The position numbers and the translations under genes are program-made. Shown piece after piece: positions 17,656 through 26,843 of a stretch of DNA of 64,000 bases (position 1 is its first letter; the number at the start of each line of letters is the position of its first letter). The stretch comes from Mesorhizobium sp. 1M-11. Lineage in GTDB: Bacteria > Pseudomonadota > Alphaproteobacteria > Rhizobiales > Rhizobiaceae. The DNA is taken from NCBI RefSeq assembly GCF_001303895.1, contig NZ_LJSD01000001.1:248001-312000 (forward strand), written 5' to 3'. The notes beneath the pieces are model-generated. The model searched no databases, was not told the origin of the DNA, and saw only the letters and a program-made list of their open reading frames with translations.

Positions 17656-18653
17656 TTGACGACGAACCCGTGCGCGAAAGGATCCCGATCGTCGATGAAA
17701 ATGGTGTTGAAGCCGGTCATGCGGGCCCAGCCGGCGATCGAAGGAACGATCGCGTCGCGATCCGCAACCTTCGTCGCCGCCTCGACACGGCCGTTGAACA
17801 GCGAACCGATGATCGATTCATGGACGAATTCGTCGCCGACCTTCAGCTTGCCCTTGGCGGCAAGCTGCGCCATGCGGGCCGAAGTGCCGGTGCCGCAGGG
17901 CGAGCGATCGATCGCCTTCTCGCCATAGAAGACCGCGTTGCGGGCATGAGCGCCATCTTGCGTCGGCTTGCCGGTCCATTGGATGTGGCTGAGGCCCTTG
18001 ATCTCGGGATGCAGCGGATGGACGAACTCGTATTTCGCGTTGAGCGCGGCGCGCAGCTTCGGCGACCAGCCAACCAACTCGCCCGCAGTATAATCGGCCA
18101 TGTCGCGGAAATTCTTCTGCGGCTCGACGATGGCGTAGAAATTACCGCCATAGGCGACATCGACGACGATCTCGCCAAGCCCCTCGACCTCCGCCGTCAG
18201 CCCTTCGGCATAAAGGAAACCTGGAACGTTGGTGAGGCGCACTTCCTCTACGAAACGGCCTTCCTGGCGATAGGTGATGTCGACCTTGCCGGCAGGCGCG
18301 TCGATCGAAAGCCTACCGGGTTCGCGCGGCGTGATCAGGCCGTTCTCGATGCCCATGGTGATGGTACCGATCGTGCCGTGGCCACACATCGGCAGGCAGC
18401 CCGAAGTCTCGATGAACAGCACTGCGACGTCGCAGTCGGGTCGTGTCGGCGGATAGAGGATGGAGCCCGACATCATGTCATGCCCGCGCGGCTCGAACAT
18501 CAACCCAGTGCGGATCCAGTCGAATTCGCGCAGGAAATGCGCCCGCTTTTCCAGCATGTTCGTGCCTTCGAGGCGCGGCCCACCGCCCGAAACAAGGCGA
18601 ACCGGGTTTCCGCAGGTGTGTCCGTCGATGCAGGAGAATGTGTGAGTTGCCAT
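17652..18653 (-). CDS. 4-hydroxyproline 2-epimerase
   Basis: 333 residues from the ATG at 18653, the usual family length; upstream in-frame codons up to 18869 run into the dehydrogenase gene and are not homologous. It epimerises trans-4-hydroxy-L-proline to cis-4-hydroxy-D-proline. The catalytic pair is Cys90 ([10 protein letters not shown]) and Cys253 ([10 protein letters not shown]), the Cys/Cys type. The substrate-loop segment [11 protein letters not shown] favours hydroxyproline over proline. It lies between the D-amino-acid dehydrogenase that uses its product (14 bp upstream) and AcnX (4-bp overlap). Confidence 0.93.
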   Translation of the reverse strand: MATHTFSCIDGHTCGNPVRLVSGGGPRLEGTNMLEKRAHFLREFDWIRTGLMFEPRGHDMMSGSILYPPTRPDCDVAVLFIETSGCLPMCGHGTIGTITMGIENGLITPREPGRLSIDAPAGKVDITYRQEGRFVEEVRLTNVPGFLYAEGLTAEVEGLGEIVVDVAYGGNFYAIVEPQKNFRDMADYTAGELVGWSPKLRAALNAKYEFVHPLHPEIKGLSHIQWTGKPTQDGAHARNAVFYGEKAIDRSPCGTGTSARMAQLAAKGKLKVGDEFVHESIIGSLFNGRVEAATKVADRDAIVPSIAGWARMTGFNTIFIDDRDPFAHGFVVK

Positions 18654-18667
18654 GGGCGGGACCTTGG

Positions 18668-19912
18668 TCAAAAGCGTTGCGGCGAGAAAGATGTAATGTC
18701 GACGGCGGGCCGTTGCCCGGTCAAGAGATCCGCAACGATACGCGCCGTACCCGCCGACTGGGTCAAGCCAAGATGGCCATGACCGAAGGCGTGGACGATA
18801 TGCGGCGTCGCCCGCGCGGTGCCGATCGCCGGCAGGCTGTCCGGCAGGGAGGGGCGAAAGCCCATCCACTGCACCCCACCCTGCGGCTTCAGGCCGGGCA
18901 GGAAGGCCTTCGCCTTCTTCAGCATGGCCTCGGAGCGGCGGAAATTCGGCGGCAGTTTCAGGCCACCAAGCTCCACCGCGCCGCCGACGCGAATGCCGGT
19001 GGACAAACGGCTGACGACGAAGCCGTGACCGCCGAAAGTCACTTGCGTACGCAGGTCGAGGGCGTCCTGCGGCAGGGTGGTGTTGTAGCCACGTTCGGTT
19101 TCGAGCGGGATGGTCTCGCCGATGGTGCTGGCGATCTTGTGCGAAAAAGCGCCGGCCGAAAGCACGACCTTGCGCGCTCGCCGTACGGTGCCGTCAGCAG
19201 CGATGACATCGACTGCATTCTCGAGCGGACGCAACGCGGTGATCTCGGCGCGTTCGACCGCCCCACCTTTCACGCCGAAATGTTCAGCCAATGCGAGCGT
19301 ATAAAGCCGCGGGTCGGCAATCGAATACCACCCGGGCGTGAAGGTGCCGTGGGTGAAGCGCGGCGCCAGACCCGGTTGGATTTCCGCGATCTCGGCTGTC
19401 TTGAGATGCAGGAACTCGATGCCGTGTTCTTCCCGCGCCGCCCAGCCGGGCAGCGAAGCCTTGAATTCCGCCTCGCCTTCATAAACCTGAAGATTGCCTT
19501 CCTTGCGCAGCATGGGCAGCGTGCCTGTCTGCCGCAGGAAAGGTTCCAGCTCAGCCTTCGACAAGTCCATCAACGCGGTCTGCGCGGCGGTGGAGTGAGC
19601 CACGCGCTTGGGCGAACAGGCGTGCCAGAAGCGGAACATCCAAGGCGCGATCTGCAGGGCGTAGGCCGGCGGCACCGACAACGGCCCGAGCGGATCAAGC
19701 AGCCATTTCGGTGCTTTCTTCAGGATGCCCGGCGAGGCGAGCGGCAGGATGTCGGTGAAGGCGAAAGCACCGGCGTTGCCGGCGGAAGCCCCGGCGGCTG
19801 GCCCCTCGCGGTCCAGCACCGTGACATTCAGCCCGCGCGCCTGCGCGGCAATCGCCGCCGAAAGCCCGACGACCCCTGCCCCAATGACGATGACGTCGAC
19901 CTGCTTTTCCAT
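18668..19912 (-). CDS. FAD-dependent D-amino-acid dehydrogenase, probable cis-4-hydroxy-D-proline dehydrogenase
   Basis: 414 residues from the ATG at 19912, chosen because the dinucleotide-binding motif follows at once (VIVIGAGVVGLSAAIAA, residues 7-23). DAO/DadA fold, with GGHGFVVSRLSTGIRVGGAVE and, near the C-terminus, HAFGHGHLGLTQSAGTARIV closing the FAD site. It would oxidise cis-4-hydroxy-D-proline from the adjacent epimerase to pyrroline-4-hydroxy-2-carboxylate at the membrane quinone pool. The neighbours strongly support this substrate; a broader D-amino-acid range is possible. Confidence 0.88.
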   Translation of the reverse strand: MEKQVDVIVIGAGVVGLSAAIAAQARGLNVTVLDREGPAAGASAGNAGAFAFTDILPLASPGILKKAPKWLLDPLGPLSVPPAYALQIAPWMFRFWHACSPKRVAHSTAAQTALMDLSKAELEPFLRQTGTLPMLRKEGNLQVYEGEAEFKASLPGWAAREEHGIEFLHLKTAEIAEIQPGLAPRFTHGTFTPGWYSIADPRLYTLALAEHFGVKGGAVERAEITALRPLENAVDVIAADGTVRRARKVVLSAGAFSHKIASTIGETIPLETERGYNTTLPQDALDLRTQVTFGGHGFVVSRLSTGIRVGGAVELGGLKLPPNFRRSEAMLKKAKAFLPGLKPQGGVQWMGFRPSLPDSLPAIGTARATPHIVHAFGHGHLGLTQSAGTARIVADLLTGQRPAVDITSFSPQRF

Positions 19913-19919
19913 TGCGCTC

Positions 19920-20642
19920 TCAATGCGTTGCCGCAAGGAACTTCTTCGTCTCGGTGTGCTGCGGCGCGTCGAAGAGCTGCTCCGGCGGCGCGATTTCAGC
20001 CATGATTCCCTGATGGAAGAAGGCAACGCGGTCGGATACCTCGCGAGCAAACTTCATTTCGTGGGTCACGCAGATCATCGTCATGCCTTCAGAGGCGAGC
20101 ATCCTGAGCGTATCCAGCACTTCGCCCACCAGCATCGGGTCAAGTGCCGAGGTCACTTCGTCAAACAGCATATATGTGGGAGACATAGCGAGCGCACGCG
20201 CAATCGCCATGCGCTGCTGCTGGCCACCCGACATGCGGCTTGGATAGACAGAAAGCTTCTCGGCGAGACCGACATGGGTCAGTTGCTTCACCGCGATTTC
20301 CTCGGCCTTCTCCTTCGGCAGGCCAAGCACCTTGCGCGGCGCCAGCATCACGTTTTCCAGCACGGTCAGATGCGGGAATGCATTCCATTGCTGGAAGACG
20401 ATGCCCACCTTTTGCCTCAGCTTGTTGAGGTCCGTGCTCTTGGCGTGGACATCGGTGCCATCGATGACCACCCTGCCCGACGCGATCGTTTCAAGTCCGT
20501 TGATGCATGTAAGCAACGTCGACTTGCCCGAACCGGAGCCACCGATGACGGTGACGACCTCGCCTTTTCTGACGGTCAGGTCGATGCCTTTCAGGACTTC
20601 CAGCGAGCCGAAGGATTTGTGGACGTTTTCAATCTCAATCAT
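19920..20642 (-). CDS. Amino-acid ABC transporter ATP-binding protein
   Basis: 240 residues from the ATG at 20642 (IEIENVHKSFGSLEVLKGI). Walker A GGSGSGKSTLL, Q-loop QQWNAFPHLTV, signature SGGQQQRMAIARAL, Walker B YMLFDEVTSALDP and the switch His in VTHEMKFA are all present. It is a polar amino-acid uptake (GlnQ/HisP-type) subunit. It overlaps the permease gene by 8 bp and lies 7 bp before the dehydrogenase, so it supplies the hydroxyproline importer in the same operon. Confidence 0.93.
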   Translation of the reverse strand: MIEIENVHKSFGSLEVLKGIDLTVRKGEVVTVIGGSGSGKSTLLTCINGLETIASGRVVIDGTDVHAKSTDLNKLRQKVGIVFQQWNAFPHLTVLENVMLAPRKVLGLPKEKAEEIAVKQLTHVGLAEKLSVYPSRMSGGQQQRMAIARALAMSPTYMLFDEVTSALDPMLVGEVLDTLRMLASEGMTMICVTHEMKFAREVSDRVAFFHQGIMAEIAPPEQLFDAPQHTETKKFLAATH

Positions 20643-21288
20643 TGGGTGACCAGCGTTCTTCGAGATACCTGCCGAAGCGGGCAATGGGCAGGCTTATGAC
20701 GAAATAGATGGCGCCGCACAGAAGCAGGATGAACAGCGGCTCCTGCAGGCGGGTGACAAGGATCTGCGAGGCGCGCAGCAGCTCGATGAGGCCGAGCCAG
20801 AGCACGAGCGCGGAATCCTTCATCACACCAAGCGTCAGGCCGATCCACGACGGCAACGACACGCGAGTGGCGAGCGGCGCCACGATGTAGCGCATGTCCT
20901 GCCACCAGGTCATGCCGAGCGATCGCGCAGCGCGGCGCGTATTGACCGGCACCGAGTCGATGCCGCCCCGAACGATCTCGGTGCAGTAGGCTGCAGTATA
21001 GAGCGACAGCACCACGCAAGACGTGGTGAAGGGTGGCCAGCCGAGTTTGGCGATGGACTGCAAGGCGTTGCCGAGAACGAGCTGGATCAGCAAGGGCACG
21101 GAGCGGAAAATATCCAGGGCAAAGGTGAGCGGCGCCGACCAATAAGGTCCGAACTGGAAGCGGATGACGCCAAACACGATGCCGAGCACCGTGCCGGCGG
21201 CAACTGAAACCGCCGTCACGGCAAGCGTCATGCCGGCGCCATGGGCCAGGAAGGCGAGATCACTCCAGGTAAGAGCTGTGCTGAACAT
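20635..21288 (-). CDS. Amino-acid ABC transporter permease (second of pair)
   Basis: 217 residues, five or six predicted membrane helices, with the HisM/GlnP EAA loop (AARSLGMTWWQDMRYIVAP). It pairs with the permease encoded 12 bp upstream to form the membrane channel of the hydroxyproline-locus importer, and its gene overlaps the ATPase gene by 8 bp. Part of the uninterrupted nine-gene minus-strand run 22841-13682. Confidence 0.92.
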   Translation of the reverse strand: MFSTALTWSDLAFLAHGAGMTLAVTAVSVAAGTVLGIVFGVIRFQFGPYWSAPLTFALDIFRSVPLLIQLVLGNALQSIAKLGWPPFTTSCVVLSLYTAAYCTEIVRGGIDSVPVNTRRAARSLGMTWWQDMRYIVAPLATRVSLPSWIGLTLGVMKDSALVLWLGLIELLRASQILVTRLQEPLFILLLCGAIYFVISLPIARFGRYLEERWSPND

Positions 21289-21300
21289 CTCTACCCCGCC

Positions 21301-21966
21301 TCAATAACGGAACATGCGCGCGGCAAGCAGGCGTGCAGCCAGCGTGACCGCCTTGGCGATGAGGTAATAGATCACCGCAGCAAGGGCGAAGAATTCGAAG
21401 GTGCGGAACGAGCGGGCGTTCAGTTCCTGCGTGACACCGGCGAGATCGGAACTCATGCCGACGGTCACCCCGAGCGACGTCATGAGAATCGCCCAGACCA
21501 TCTGGTTGGTGGCCGGCAGGAAGGCAACGCGCAGCATCTGCGGCAGGACGATGTAGCGGAACGCTTGTAGCGAGCTCATGCCCAGCGAACGACCCGCGCG
21601 CGCCTGCGTCTCGGGAATGGCCTTGAGCGCACCACGGAAATTCTCAGCGAGATAGCCGGCATTGTTGAAGGCGATGCCGGCGAGCAGTGCCGTGAAAGGA
21701 CTGAGGTGGATGCCGAAATTGCCGAGGCCGAAATGCGCCATATAGATCTGGAACAGCGCCGGCGTGTTGCGCGCCACTTCCACCCAGGCGGTGGCGACCC
21801 CGGAAAGGACACGGTTGCCTGAAAGCCGGAACACGGTGAGCGCGATCGCCAGCGCAAGCCCGATCGCCATCGACAGAAGCGCAATTTCCAAAGTGACCAG
21901 CGCACCGTCGAGCATTTGCGGCAATGCCCTGAACGCCTGGTTCCAGTGGAAGGTATAGCTGAACAT
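21301..21966 (-). CDS. Amino-acid ABC transporter permease (first of pair)
   Basis: 221 residues of the HisM/GlnP family. The EAA loop is RAGRSLGMSSLQAFRYIVLPQ and NTPALFQIYMAHFGLG is the typical cytoplasmic-loop segment. It partners with the second permease and the periplasmic binding protein encoded on either side. The 68-bp gap to the binding-protein gene upstream is the largest among the transport genes and could hold a processing or attenuation signal; none is obvious. Confidence 0.92.
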   Translation of the reverse strand: MFSYTFHWNQAFRALPQMLDGALVTLEIALLSMAIGLALAIALTVFRLSGNRVLSGVATAWVEVARNTPALFQIYMAHFGLGNFGIHLSPFTALLAGIAFNNAGYLAENFRGALKAIPETQARAGRSLGMSSLQAFRYIVLPQMLRVAFLPATNQMVWAILMTSLGVTVGMSSDLAGVTQELNARSFRTFEFFALAAVIYYLIAKAVTLAARLLAARMFRY

Positions 21967-22034
21967 CGCCGCTTCGCCTTTCGGAAGAATCGGCGGCGCG
22001 AGGCTTGGCTCGCACCGCCCGGGAAACGGTCAGG

Positions 22035-22841
22035 TCAACGGTAGACGCCGTTCACAGCCAGCGACGGCAGATCGCCGCCGACCCACTTCTTGTAGAGTTC
22101 CGCATAACGGCCGGTGCGCACCTGCTGGTTGATGAACAGGTTCAGGTAGTTGATCAGGCCGTATTCTTCGCGGTTGGTGAAGAGCGAGACATAGTCGATG
22201 TCATACGGCGCCTTGCCGACCACCGAAATGCCCGGGAACTTGCCCGTCTTCACATTGGCCTGCGCAACCGTGGAAGTGGACACGGTGGCATCGATCTGGC
22301 CCTGGCTGAGCGCCAGGAACACGTCAGCCTGGGTCTGATAAGGACGGAATTCGCCGGCTCCCCATTCCTTGACCGACTTTTCGAGCGCGATCGCTTCGAA
22401 CGTGCCGGCGGTGGCGCCGACCGTCTTGCCCTTCATGTCCTCGAACGATTTGACGCCCGACTTGTCGTTGGCGGTGACGGCCATTTCGAAAGCGAAATAG
22501 GGAACGGTCATGCCGACGGTCTTGGCGCGTTCGAGCGTATCGGAGGTCGAGGCGACGCCGACATCGACGCGGCCAGACATCAGGGCCGGGATGCGCTCCG
22601 GAAAGGGCGTCTCCACGATCTCGGCCGTCACGCCGAGCGCCTTGGCGAGATCGTTGCAATAGTCGACGTCGAAGCCGATCGGATTGTTGCTCGCATCGCG
22701 CGCGCCCATGGGCGGGAAGTCGAGCACCACAGCGCAGCGCAAGGTGCCGGAAGCGATGATGTCGTCGAGCTTGTCGGCATATGCCTGACCGCTCAGTGCG
22801 GTTGCGGCCATGAGCCCGAAGGCGAGGACCGAGATCTTCAT
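22035..22841 (-). CDS. Periplasmic amino-acid-binding protein of the hydroxyproline importer
   Basis: 268 residues with a clear signal peptide (ISVLAFGLMAATALSG, cleavage near AYA-DK). It is a class II solute-binding protein of family 3 (SBP_bac_3): PPMGARDASNNPIGFDVDYCNDLAKALG, FPERIPALMSGRVDVGVAS and a C-terminal KKWVGGDLPSLAVNGVYR. It is the first gene of the nine-gene minus-strand run ending with the M24 peptidase. Ligand choice (a hydroxyproline isomer) is inferred from the catabolic genes. Confidence 0.92.
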   Translation of the reverse strand: MKISVLAFGLMAATALSGQAYADKLDDIIASGTLRCAVVLDFPPMGARDASNNPIGFDVDYCNDLAKALGVTAEIVETPFPERIPALMSGRVDVGVASTSDTLERAKTVGMTVPYFAFEMAVTANDKSGVKSFEDMKGKTVGATAGTFEAIALEKSVKEWGAGEFRPYQTQADVFLALSQGQIDATVSTSTVAQANVKTGKFPGISVVGKAPYDIDYVSLFTNREEYGLINYLNLFINQQVRTGRYAELYKKWVGGDLPSLAVNGVYR

Positions 22842-22928
22842 GTTTTGCTCTCTCCCTGAGTGTTGCCGGTCGGTAGACCGCGCGCACTATTTCGTGTCGC
22901 CGCGGACAAATCAATCACAAAATACAAA

Positions 22929-22948
22929 TTGTATGCAGTGAATATACG
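22929..22948. promoter_or_regulatory. Candidate regulator site upstream of the importer operon
   Basis: GTATGCAG at 22931-22938 recurs exactly in the divergent intergenic region at 24580-24587, and its core is found again (as TGCATAC) upstream of the GntR gene at 27573-27579. It lies about 90 bp upstream of the binding-protein start in an AT-rich segment. Confidence 0.45.
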
Positions 22949-22988
22949 ATTTTAATATTCCGAGCCGACCGAAACCTCCTTTCAACCC

Positions 22989-24506
22989 TCAACCGACGAA
23001 GCTCTCGGGCAGCAGCGCTTCCGGAACGTTCTGATAGGCAACGGGGCGCAGGAAACGGCGGATGGACAAGGTACCGACACTGGTCGCCCCGAAATTGGTC
23101 GAAGCCGGATAAGGCCCGCCATGAACCTGGGCGTCGACCACCTCGACGCCGGTCGGAAAGCCGTTGACCAGCACCCGGCCAGCCTTGCGTTCCAGGACAG
23201 GCATCAGGCGGCGCGCGGCCTCGACATCCCCTTCATCCATGTGAATGGTCGTGGTCAGCTGCCCTTCGAAGCCACGGGCGATCTCTTCCATCTCGTTCAG
23301 AGAACCCACTTTCACCACGAGGCCGAGCGGTCCGAAAACCTCTTCGCCCAGCGCATGGTCGGACATGAACTGCGCCCCTGTCGTCTCGAACAGATTGGGG
23401 GTCGCGGCGCGGCCCGAGGGTTCGGTCACCAGCAAAGGCTTGACCGAATTGCGCTCGGCGAAACGCGCCTGTCCGTCGCGATAAGCCTTGGCGATGCCGT
23501 CCGTCAGCATGGTCTGCGCGCCAACCTTGCCAAGCGCTTCGGTCGTGGCCCCGATGAAGCGATCGGCATCGGGCCCTTCGACCACCACGGCTATGCCGGG
23601 ATTCGTGCAGAATTGCCCGGCGCCCAGCGTCAGCGAACCTGCCCAGCCCTGTCCCAGCGCCTCGGCGCGCGCCTTAACTGCCTCTGGCAACAACAGCATC
23701 GGATTGACCGAGCCGAGTTCGCCGAAGAACGGGATCGGCTCGGGACGGGCGGCACAGAGGTTGAAGAGCGCGCGGCCACCGGCCAGCGAACCGGTAAAAC
23801 CGACAGCCTTGATCAGCGGGTGCTGCACAAGCGCCTCGCCGACCTGACGATTGCCGCCCTGTATCAGCGAAAAAACGCCGGGATGCACACCGGTCTTTAC
23901 GATCGCCGCCTCGATGGCCTGGGCGACGATCTCCCCAGTGCCGGGATGAGCCGAATGACCCTTCACCACGACCGGGCAGCCGGCCGCCAATGCGGCTGCC
24001 GTGTCACCACCTGCGGTCGAAAAAGCGAGCGGAAAGTTGGAAGCGCCGAAGACGGCGACCGGCCCGACCGGGCGCTGGATCAGCCTGATCTCTGGTCGAG
24101 GCGCCGGCTGGCGTTCCGGCAGGGCCGCGTCGACGCGGCGGTCGAGGTAGTCACCCTTTTCGATATGGTCGGCAAAGAGGCGAAGCTGACCGGTCGTACG
24201 CCCGCGTTCGCCCTGAAGCCGCGCTTCCGGCAGGCCGGTCTCCTGACTGCCTATTTCTGTGATCGCATCGGCGCGCGCCTCGACCTCGTCAGCAATGGCG
24301 CGCAGAAAGGCCGCCCGCGCACCACGCGACGAATAGGCGTAGCTCCAGAAGGCTTCTTCGGCGGCCTCGCAGGCGCGATTCACCAGATCCACGCTGCCGA
24401 CAGCGAAGGCATGCGCAGGACCATGTGCCGGAGCACTTTCGAAGGTGCCCGCGCCATCAAGCCAAGCGCCCGCAATGAGGTGTTTTCCCTTGGGGGTAAA
24501 AGCCAT
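22989..24506 (-). CDS. Alpha-ketoglutarate semialdehyde (2,5-dioxovalerate) dehydrogenase
   Basis: 505 residues, aldehyde dehydrogenase superfamily. Catalytic Cys300 (LGAGQFCTNPG) and Glu263 (FFGELGSVNP) are present; the nucleotide-binding stretch is GASNFPLAFSTAGGDTAAALAAGCPVVVKGHSAHPGT and the NAD-site glycine motif is VGFTGSLAGG. The HSAHPGT form, in place of the usual K-P-S-E, is characteristic of the KGSA dehydrogenase subfamily. It makes the last step of 4-hydroxyproline breakdown, giving 2-oxoglutarate. It is encoded divergently from the pyrroline-2-carboxylate reductase, with a large inverted repeat between them. Confidence 0.92.
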   Translation of the reverse strand: MAFTPKGKHLIAGAWLDGAGTFESAPAHGPAHAFAVGSVDLVNRACEAAEEAFWSYAYSSRGARAAFLRAIADEVEARADAITEIGSQETGLPEARLQGERGRTTGQLRLFADHIEKGDYLDRRVDAALPERQPAPRPEIRLIQRPVGPVAVFGASNFPLAFSTAGGDTAAALAAGCPVVVKGHSAHPGTGEIVAQAIEAAIVKTGVHPGVFSLIQGGNRQVGEALVQHPLIKAVGFTGSLAGGRALFNLCAARPEPIPFFGELGSVNPMLLLPEAVKARAEALGQGWAGSLTLGAGQFCTNPGIAVVVEGPDADRFIGATTEALGKVGAQTMLTDGIAKAYRDGQARFAERNSVKPLLVTEPSGRAATPNLFETTGAQFMSDHALGEEVFGPLGLVVKVGSLNEMEEIARGFEGQLTTTIHMDEGDVEAARRLMPVLERKAGRVLVNGFPTGVEVVDAQVHGGPYPASTNFGATSVGTLSIRRFLRPVAYQNVPEALLPESFVG

Positions 24507-24560
24507 GTGAGGTTCCTGTCCTGAAAATACAAAGGCGGCTCGCGCCGAATTGCGATTGTC

Positions 24561-24593
24561 GATTATTTGTATACTCTATGTATGCAGATAATC
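24561..24593. promoter_or_regulatory. 33-bp inverted repeat, candidate GntR-family operator
   Basis: Left arm GATTATTTGTATAC (24561-24574), spacer TCTAT, right arm GTATGCAGATAATC (24580-24593); the arms are complementary at 12 of 14 positions. It sits in the 121-bp divergent region between the KGSA dehydrogenase and pyrroline-2-carboxylate reductase genes and shares GTATGCAG with the importer promoter. The GntR regulator encoded at 27548 is the likely ligand. Confidence 0.6.
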
Positions 24594-24627
24594 AACTCAA
24601 TCACCTACCTGTATCGAGAGGAAGACC

Positions 24628-25665
24628 ATGCCTGCAACCACCACCATGCCGATCGTCACGCTTAACGAGCGTGTCGAGGCAATCTTCAAAAAGGCGGGGT
24701 TGAACGACATCCAGGCCGGAGCTCTTGCCCGCGTCATCGTCGCGGCAGAGCGAGACGCCTGCAAATCACATGGTATCTACCGGATCGAGGGCGCGCTGCG
24801 CACCGTCAAGGCCGAAAAGGTCGCACCGGATGCTGTACCGGAACTGGTGCAGCAGGACCACTCCGCGATCGTACGGGTGGACGCCAGCCGCGGATTCGCC
24901 AATCCCGCCTTCGAACTTGGCCTGCCGGTGCTCGTGGAACGGGCCCGCGCGCTGGGTCTGGCGGCGCTTGTCATCAACGACTGCACACATTTCTCGGCGC
25001 TCTGGCCGGAAGTGGAGGCCTTGGCGGGATACGGCCTCGCCGGACTTGCCATGTGCCCGAGCTACTCCACGGTCGCGCCAGCCGGTGGCAACAAGCCGTT
25101 GCTTGGCACCAATCCCTTGGCCTTCGGCTGGCCGCGCCCAGGCAAATCACCCTATGTTTTCGACTTTGCCACCTCCGTCGCCGCCCGCGGCGAGATCGAG
25201 CTGCACCGCCGCGCCGGCAAGCCCTTGCCCGAAGGCTGGGCGATCGATGCCGAAGGACAGCCCACCACCGATCCGGAAGCCGCGCTTACCGGTGCGATGC
25301 TGCCTTTCGGCGGCCACAAGGGCTCCGCGATCAGCACCATGATCGAGCTCCTCGCGGGCGTCATGATCGGCGACCTGATCAGCCCGCAGGTGCTCGACTA
25401 CCTTGGCACCACCACGCTTGCCCCGCCGCATGGTGAACTCGTCATCGCCTTTTCTCCCGAGGCTTTTGCCAAAGGCCGTGACGGCAATCCACTGGAGCGC
25501 GCACAGGCACTGTTCGACGCGATTGCCGGTCAGGGTGCCCGCCTGCCGTCGCAGCGCCGTTACGCAGCCCGCGCGAGATCAGAGATCGAAGGCATCGCTC
25601 TTACCACAGCCGAAATGCAACAGCTCGACAGGCTGCTCGCGCTGGGGCTTGAGGCCGTCGCCTGA
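24628..25665 (+). CDS. Ldh_2-family Delta1-pyrroline-2-carboxylate reductase
   Basis: 345 residues of the malate/L-lactate dehydrogenase-type (DpkA-like) NAD(P)H oxidoreductase family. Family marks are CKSHGIYRIEGALRTVK near residue 52, the catalytic His in NDCTHFSALWPEVE, GTNPLAFGWPRPGKSPYVFDFATS and LPFGGHKGSAISTMIELLAG. AGAGGAAG precedes the ATG. Reduces Delta1-pyrroline-2-carboxylate, the product of the two 3-hydroxyproline dehydratases here, to L-proline. It is the only plus-strand gene of the hydroxyproline locus and ends at a bidirectional terminator. Confidence 0.9.
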   Translation: MPATTTMPIVTLNERVEAIFKKAGLNDIQAGALARVIVAAERDACKSHGIYRIEGALRTVKAEKVAPDAVPELVQQDHSAIVRVDASRGFANPAFELGLPVLVERARALGLAALVINDCTHFSALWPEVEALAGYGLAGLAMCPSYSTVAPAGGNKPLLGTNPLAFGWPRPGKSPYVFDFATSVAARGEIELHRRAGKPLPEGWAIDAEGQPTTDPEAALTGAMLPFGGHKGSAISTMIELLAGVMIGDLISPQVLDYLGTTTLAPPHGELVIAFSPEAFAKGRDGNPLERAQALFDAIAGQGARLPSQRRYAARARSEIEGIALTTAEMQQLDRLLALGLEAVA

Positions 25666-25707
25666 AACACCCTGCCGTCTGATTGAAGCCTTCCGACCAT
25701 CAACAAA

Positions 25708-25730
25708 AAAGCCCTCCACCGGAGGGCTTT
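25708..25730. terminator. Bidirectional Rho-independent terminator
   Basis: GCCCTCC (25711-25717), loop ACC, GGAGGGC (25721-25727), extended by A-T pairs to a 10-bp stem, with an A run on the left and TTT on the right. It serves the convergent reductase (ends 25665) and deaminase (ends 25754) genes. Confidence 0.85.
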
Positions 25731-25753
25731 CTCGGAGCCGAGGCTCGGGCGGG

Positions 25754-26716
25754 TCAGCCCTTGTGCTTCTGTACAGCGCCAGGCAGCTTGCTCCACTCGG
25801 CATACCAGGTGTTGAAGAGCTTGAGCTGTGCCTCGCAGTAGCCGCGCTGGCTGTCGGTCAGGGCGTCTGTCTCATTGAAATGCAGCGTGTATTCCTTGTC
25901 ACCCTTCAGCACCATCATGTGCTTGAAGTACAAAACAAGGTCCGGGCCTTCATCGAAGGAGGACAGAACGGCCAGCGCCTGCTCCAGTTCCTGAGCGCGC
26001 TGGCGCGCGTCGACGTCACCTGTCGCCGCGGCCTGGGACAAATTGCAGAGGTGGATAACCTCTTTCGGCAGCACATTGCCGATGCCGGTGATGGCTCCCG
26101 TCGCGCCACAATTGACGAAGCCATGGAAGACAGCGGTGTCGACGCCGATCATCAGCGACACACCGTCGTCGCGGCTGGTGATGTTCTCGGCCGCATAACG
26201 CAGGTCGGCATGACCGCCGAATTCCTTGAAGCCGACGAGGTTGGAGTGCTCGGCCCGTAGCGCGAAGAACAGATCGGCACGCGTGGCGAAGCCATAATAG
26301 GGGCTGTTGTAGATCACCGCAGGAAGATCGGGCGCGGCCGACAGGATCGCCTTGAAATGCGCTTTCTGGGCAGTCAGCGACGAGCCACGCGACAGCACGC
26401 GCGGGATCACCATCAAGCCCTGCGCGCCGACCTTTTGAGCATGGGCGGCATGCGCCACGGCGGATGCGCTGTTGATGGCGCCCGTGCCGACGATCACCGG
26501 CACACCCGCCTTGACCAGGCGCTCAACGCCTTCCATGCGTTGCGCATCGGTCAAAAGCGGCCAATCGCCCATCGAACCGCAATAGACAACTGCCGACATG
26601 CCGTCTGCGATCAGCTGCTTGCCCTTGGCGACAAGGGCGTCGAAATCAGGGCTGCGGTCCGCTTTGCACGGTGTCATCAAAGCCGGAATTACGCCGGAGA
26701 AAATCCTCGCCTTCAT
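25754..26716 (-). CDS. DHDPS/NAL-family protein, probable pyrroline-4-hydroxy-2-carboxylate deaminase
   Basis: 320 residues from the ATG at 26716 (KARIFSGVIPALMTPC). Class I aldolase barrel with Schiff-base Lys164 (VGFKEFGGHADL) and Tyr136 (VIYNSPYYGF). In hydroxyproline loci this family converts pyrroline-4-hydroxy-2-carboxylate to alpha-ketoglutarate semialdehyde plus ammonia, the step between the D-hydroxyproline dehydrogenase and the KGSA dehydrogenase. The GntR gene is 127 bp upstream on the same strand, but a strong promoter between them gives the gene its own start. Confidence 0.9.
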   Translation of the reverse strand: MKARIFSGVIPALMTPCKADRSPDFDALVAKGKQLIADGMSAVVYCGSMGDWPLLTDAQRMEGVERLVKAGVPVIVGTGAINSASAVAHAAHAQKVGAQGLMVIPRVLSRGSSLTAQKAHFKAILSAAPDLPAVIYNSPYYGFATRADLFFALRAEHSNLVGFKEFGGHADLRYAAENITSRDDGVSLMIGVDTAVFHGFVNCGATGAITGIGNVLPKEVIHLCNLSQAAATGDVDARQRAQELEQALAVLSSFDEGPDLVLYFKHMMVLKGDKEYTLHFNETDALTDSQRGYCEAQLKLFNTWYAEWSKLPGAVQKHKG

Positions 26717-26796
26717 CTCAAAAGCTCCCTGTTGGTCTGTCGCTTCGGCAGAAGACGCCATGGCGCAGCCGTGCGCAATCCCTGCTTTCGGCAGCA

Positions 26797-26827
26797 ATTA
26801 TACTCTTTGGATTTTATTTGTCGACAA
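26797..26827 (-). promoter_or_regulatory. Promoter of the deaminase gene with palindrome TTGTCGACAA
   Basis: On the minus strand a perfect -10 TATAAT (complement of 26797-26802) follows, after 16 bp, the -35-like TCGACA inside the 10-bp palindrome TTGTCGACAA (26818-26827). The same palindrome, in 9 of 10 positions, lies in front of the GntR gene (27561-27570). A regulator bound here would cover the -35. Confidence 0.6.
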
Positions 26828-26843
26828 GAAATCGACAACGATT

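Noticed and set aside
24725..25342. Alternative frame inside the pyrroline-2-carboxylate reductase gene
   Set aside because: Ser/Arg/Pro-rich shadow; the main frame has family motifs.
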